Source of the DNA: Clostridiales bacterium
GTDB lineage: Bacteria; Bacillota; Clostridia; Lachnospirales; Lachnospiraceae
Length of the DNA: 7,208 nucleotides
Assembly (NCBI GenBank): GCA_020859965.1
Contig: JAJBVF010000229.1
Location: 1 to 7,208, forward strand
Direction of reading: 5' to 3'
Part shown: piece after piece, positions 5,203-7,208 of the stretch
How the letters are laid out: the number at the start of each line of letters is the position of its first letter
How positions within the stretch are numbered: the first letter of the stretch is position 1
Made by a program: the position numbers and the translations under genes
Notes under the pieces: generated by a model
Databases searched by the model: none
What the model saw: the letters and a program-made list of their open reading frames with translations, nothing else
What the model was told of the DNA's origin: nothing

Positions 5203-5247
5203 ACAATTTTATGCAATCTGCACAATTTTATTCACGCTGCAATCTGC
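5203..5247. repeat. Two interleaved pairs of perfect 10-bp direct repeats upstream of the ROK gene
   Basis: ACAATTTTAT occurs at 5203-5212 and 5222-5231 (19 bp apart). TGCAATCTGC occurs at 5212-5221 and 5238-5247 (26 bp apart, about 2.5 helical turns). The last copy abuts the -10 box of the regulator's promoter, and the second ACAATTTTAT covers its -35 position. This layout fits binding sites for a regulator that recognises direct repeats. Confidence 0.55.
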
Positions 5248-5253
5248 TATAAT
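5245..5253 (+). promoter_or_regulatory. Extended -10 promoter of the ROK regulator gene
   Basis: TGCTATAAT provides TGn plus a perfect TATAAT (5248-5253). The -35 position (about 5225-5230, ATTTTA) is far from TTGACA, so the promoter relies on the extended -10 or on an activator. The predicted start is near 5260, leaving a leader of about 67 nt. Confidence 0.6.
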
Positions 5254-5293
5254 CTATTTGGTAAAATGACTTTTCAATTTAATCATAAAGTGG

Positions 5294-5308
5294 TTCCTGA
5301 ATCAGGAA
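5294..5308. promoter_or_regulatory. 15-bp palindrome in the ROK gene leader
   Basis: TTCCTGA-A-TCAGGAA is a perfect 7-1-7 inverted repeat in the transcribed leader, ending just before the ribosome site AAGGAG (5312-5317). As DNA it is a plausible operator. As RNA it can fold only as about a 5-bp stem beside the ribosome site. Its sequence differs from the palindrome at 5133-5144, so two different proteins or a relaxed recognition rule would be needed. Confidence 0.45.
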
Positions 5309-5326
5309 GAGAAGGAGACAGCGGTT

Positions 5327-6457
5327 ATGAAGGATCGTAGTATTACGCCCGGACAAATAAAGCAGAATAATCAGAATCTGATCTATCATTATCTATATAT
5401 GAATGAGAATGTCTCTCAGCAGGATATTTGCTTTGCTCTGCATCTGAGCCGCCCGACTGTCACCAACAACCTGGCAGAGCTGGAAAAGGAAGGAATGATC
5501 TGTAAGAGTGGCCAGGTCAATACTGCCTATGTTGGCCGGAAAGCGGCTGCATATCGCATTATTCCGGATTACCGTATCAGTGTAGGTGTGGAGATTTTGG
5601 AAAGGGAGATTAAAATAATAGCGGTCGACTTATATGGAAGAGAGATCAGTCGGAGCGTTAAAGAGATACCGTATGCTGGCAGCGACATTTATTTTAAGGA
5701 GGTAAGCAATGAAATACAGCTCTTCATCGCTTCCCTTCGATTGACGCCGGACCAGATCCTGGGGGTTGGTTTTGCGCTTCAGGCGCTGATTTCTCCTGAC
5801 GGCAAACGTGTCATGTATGGCAAAATATTAGACTGCACCGATTTGTCGGTCGATGTGTTTGCAAAATATCTTCCCTATCCATGTGATTTCATTCACGACG
5901 CAGACAGTGCTGCTACGGCAGAGCTCTGGGTTTCTCCGGAATTGAAAGATGGGGTGTATCTGTCTGTCAGCAGACATCTTGGCGCTGCCGTTATCTCCGA
6001 CGGTAAAATATTGTCAGGAAAACACGGGCACAATGCTACGGTAGAACATATTTCCATGAAAGCGGACGGTGCTGTTTGCTATTGCGGTAATCGGGGGTGT
6101 ATGGAGACACTCTGTTCACTGAGTGCGCTTTTGCACGAAGATGAAACGCTGGAGGAGTTTTTTGGACGGCTGCGTACAGGAATCGTAGAATATGTACAGC
6201 GCTGGGATGCCTTTTTGAACGATCTGGCTGCCGCTATTAATATGATTCATCTGATGCATGATACGAATTTTATACTCGGCGGCTATCTGGCATTCTATTT
6301 ACGGGAGGAAGATTTAAATACTCTCTATTGTAAAATCCGGCAGCTGACTCCTTTTCCGGAGACGGATGATTTTCTGTCCGTCAGCAAAATGCCGGAGCAT
6401 AATATCACGATTGGCGCTGCGCTGCCCTATATTCAGGATTTTCTGGCAGCGAATTAA
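5327..6457 (+). CDS. ROK-family transcriptional regulator
   Basis: The 376-residue protein has the ROK repressor layout (NagC/XylR/Mlc type). Residues 11-80 are a winged helix-turn-helix: NQNLIYHYLYMNENVSQQDI, the recognition segment LHLSRPTVTNNLAELEKEGM, then a wing around GRKAAAYRI. The ROK domain follows from about 84. The zinc site is present as H241, C251, C253 and C258 in EHISMKADGAVCYCGNRGCM, followed by E260. The kinase-type phosphate motif (DxGxT) is absent, since the strand reads VGVEILEREIKIIAVDLYG, so a regulator rather than a sugar kinase is expected. D191 (FIHDADSAA) aligns with the sugar-proximal aspartate of ROK kinases. The start is set by AAGGAG nine bases upstream. It is divergent from the dehydrogenase-symporter operon, which it most likely represses until the substrate or a derivative binds. 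The exact effector cannot be read from the sequence. Confidence 0.92.
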   Translation: MKDRSITPGQIKQNNQNLIYHYLYMNENVSQQDICFALHLSRPTVTNNLAELEKEGMICKSGQVNTAYVGRKAAAYRIIPDYRISVGVEILEREIKIIAVDLYGREISRSVKEIPYAGSDIYFKEVSNEIQLFIASLRLTPDQILGVGFALQALISPDGKRVMYGKILDCTDLSVDVFAKYLPYPCDFIHDADSAATAELWVSPELKDGVYLSVSRHLGAAVISDGKILSGKHGHNATVEHISMKADGAVCYCGNRGCMETLCSLSALLHEDETLEEFFGRLRTGIVEYVQRWDAFLNDLAAAINMIHLMHDTNFILGGYLAFYLREEDLNTLYCKIRQLTPFPETDDFLSVSKMPEHNITIGAALPYIQDFLAAN

Positions 6458-6637
6458 ATCTGCAGGTTACCCTGGATGCAGAGTTATATTCCTGACACGG
6501 AGGTAATCGGTATTGTCTGCAGAATAAAAAGCGCGTTCATGATGTCTGATTTGTGGATCGGGAAATATTGTAAATCCGGTCAACGCATGACCAGCAACAA
6601 AAGCGTGGAAAAAGCGGTTCCGATTTTTCAGAAAGGG
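6458..6637. other. Non-coding stretch after the ROK gene
   Basis: No convincing gene is visible. Open frames here lack ribosome sites and resemble nothing I know. Two weak structures are present. Inverted TCTGCAG/CTGCAGA copies at the left suggest a loose hairpin. GAAAAA (6608-6613) pairs with TTTTTC (6624-6629) around a small GC core with a GTTC loop, an A-tract/U-tract arrangement that could be a weak terminator shielding the next promoter. Termination of the ROK transcript probably occurs in this stretch, but no strong terminator is visible. Confidence 0.4.
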
Positions 6638-6666
6638 TTGACTTTTTATATACCGAACGGTATAAT
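6638..6666 (+). promoter_or_regulatory. Near-consensus promoter of the TetR gene
   Basis: TTGACT (6638-6643) and TATAAT (6661-6666) have an exact 17-bp spacer. This is the best promoter in the window by eye. The predicted start is near 6673, giving a leader of about 115 nt. Confidence 0.8.
6649..6664. promoter_or_regulatory. TetR-type operator overlapping the -10 box
   Basis: TATACCG-AA-CGGTATA is a perfect 7-2-7 inverted repeat spanning the promoter spacer and the first four bases of the -10. Palindromes of this size with CCG/CGG cores in this position are typical of TetR-family autoregulatory operators, and the next gene encodes a TetR protein. Confidence 0.75.
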
Positions 6667-6708
6667 CGAAGAAGAATATGCAGTTTGATGGGATCAGACG
6701 CGATAATT

Positions 6709-6757
6709 GTGTGTCTCATGAAAAGTGCTTCAGAACTTGGGTGAGTGTGAGACATAC
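6709..6757 (+). promoter_or_regulatory. Leader hairpin before the TetR gene
   Basis: GTGTGTCTCA (6709-6718) can pair with TGAGACATAC (6748-6757) as a 10-bp stem with one G-U pair, enclosing a 29-nt loop in which AAGT and ACTT can form an inner pair set. It lies in the transcribed leader about 30 nt before the ATG. No T-tract follows, so it is more likely a stability or translation element, or an operator, than a terminator. Confidence 0.4.
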
Positions 6758-6788
6758 TTTATTTCCATGGATGCGAAATGGGGGTTTT

Positions 6789-7208
6789 ATGGAAAATACG
6801 GACAGCATGGAGACGATGGACAACCGAACCCGCCTTTTGCAGTGTGCGAATGAGCTGTTTTACGAAAAGGGATATGATGCGGTCGGTGTGCAGGAGATTG
6901 TGACGTGCGCGGGACTGACGAAGCCGACGCTCTATTATTATTTTGGCAGCAAGAAGGGACTGCTGGAAGCACTGGTGGCGGAGCGGTTTGAACGGCTGCG
7001 CGGGATGTATCGGGAGCTGGGAAGCCGGACAGATCTGCGGATTGAGGAAGCGCTACACTGGCTGGCAGATATTTTCTGCGGATTTTTTGAGCAGGACCGG
7101 CATTTTTATATGCTGATGATGGCGCTGTTCTATTCGGCGAGAGGAAATGAGGCGTATCAGACGATTCAGCCTTATATCGTGGAATTTTACGATATGGTAG
7201 TGCGAGTG
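6789..7208 (+). CDS. TetR/AcrR-family transcriptional regulator (3' truncated by window end)
   Basis: 140 residues are visible and the gene continues past the right edge; full-length family members have about 190-220. Residues 10-58 are the DNA-binding domain: NRTRLLQCANELFYEKGYDA, VGVQEIVTCAGLTKPTLYYY, FGSKKGLLEAL. This is the family's helix-turn-helix with the conserved Y-Y-F-x-S-K-x-x-L ending. Residues from about 60 are the start of the ligand-binding domain (HWLADIFCGFFEQDRHFYML), which is variable and does not reveal the ligand. The start is uncertain. The ATG at 6789 has only a G-run (GGGGG) nearby. ATG 6771 is in frame, and the frame stays open up to an ATG at 6678, which would add 37 residues of no family resemblance. 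A perfect palindrome overlaps its promoter, implying autorepression. The controlled partner gene, often an efflux pump, is presumably beyond the window. Confidence 0.9.
   Translation, partial: MENTDSMETMDNRTRLLQCANELFYEKGYDAVGVQEIVTCAGLTKPTLYYYFGSKKGLLEALVAERFERLRGMYRELGSRTDLRIEEALHWLADIFCGFFEQDRHFYMLMMALFYSARGNEAYQTIQPYIVEFYDMVVRV

Noticed and set aside
6476..6688. Plus-strand 70-codon open frame between the ROK and TetR genes
   Set aside because: No usable ribosome site, no recognisable motif, and it runs through the TetR promoter and operator.

Overview
The window looks like chromosome of a Gram-positive, moderate-GC anaerobe of the class Clostridia, most likely a gut Lachnospiraceae. The grounds are strong AGGAGG-type ribosome sites, promoters close to the TTGACA/TATAAT consensus, and protein families typical of that group (GPH sugar symporter, ROK repressor, DUF4160/DUF2442 pair, Clostridium-type ABC ATPase C-terminus). 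This is a judgement from protein style, not a database match.

Positions 1-611 are a gene graveyard. On the minus strand lie the C-terminal remnant of an ABC transporter ATPase and fragments of its membrane permease, broken by deletions and frameshifts. A well-formed promoter with an inverted repeat in its spacer follows on the plus strand. It reads into a decayed DUF4160 gene (two compensating frameshifts and a TGG-to-TGA nonsense change), then an intact partner of DUF2442 plus a DNA-binding domain. This resembles a toxin-antitoxin-like operon in which only the antitoxin-like, probably self-regulating half survives.

Positions 1397-2766 hold two plus-strand genes. One encodes a Gly/Arg/Met-rich protein with 15-residue tandem repeats and a compact aromatic C-terminus, of no known function. 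The other encodes an isochorismatase-fold cysteine hydrolase (nicotinamidase-like) carrying an unusual charged insert of about 45 residues that contains three 10-residue repeats. A roughly 100-nt imperfect palindrome with a perfect 14-bp outer stem separates this block from the convergent genes.

Positions 2904-6457 form a coherent sugar or polyol cassette. A short-chain dehydrogenase of the sorbose reductase/mannitol dehydrogenase type and a GPH-family cation:sugar symporter are co-oriented on the minus strand. A ROK-family transcription factor is divergent on the plus strand. The shared 244-bp control region contains a TTGACG-17-TATTAT promoter for the dehydrogenase with a 12-bp palindrome at the predicted start site, an extended -10 promoter for the regulator, two interleaved pairs of perfect 10-bp direct repeats, and a 15-bp palindrome in front of the regulator's ribosome site. 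The simplest model is that the substrate enters through the symporter, is oxidised or reduced by the dehydrogenase, and relieves ROK repression.

Positions 6458-7208 contain a 331-bp non-coding stretch with a near-consensus promoter whose -10 overlaps a perfect 7-2-7 palindrome, followed by a TetR/AcrR regulator that runs off the right edge. The palindrome is very likely a self-regulatory TetR operator.
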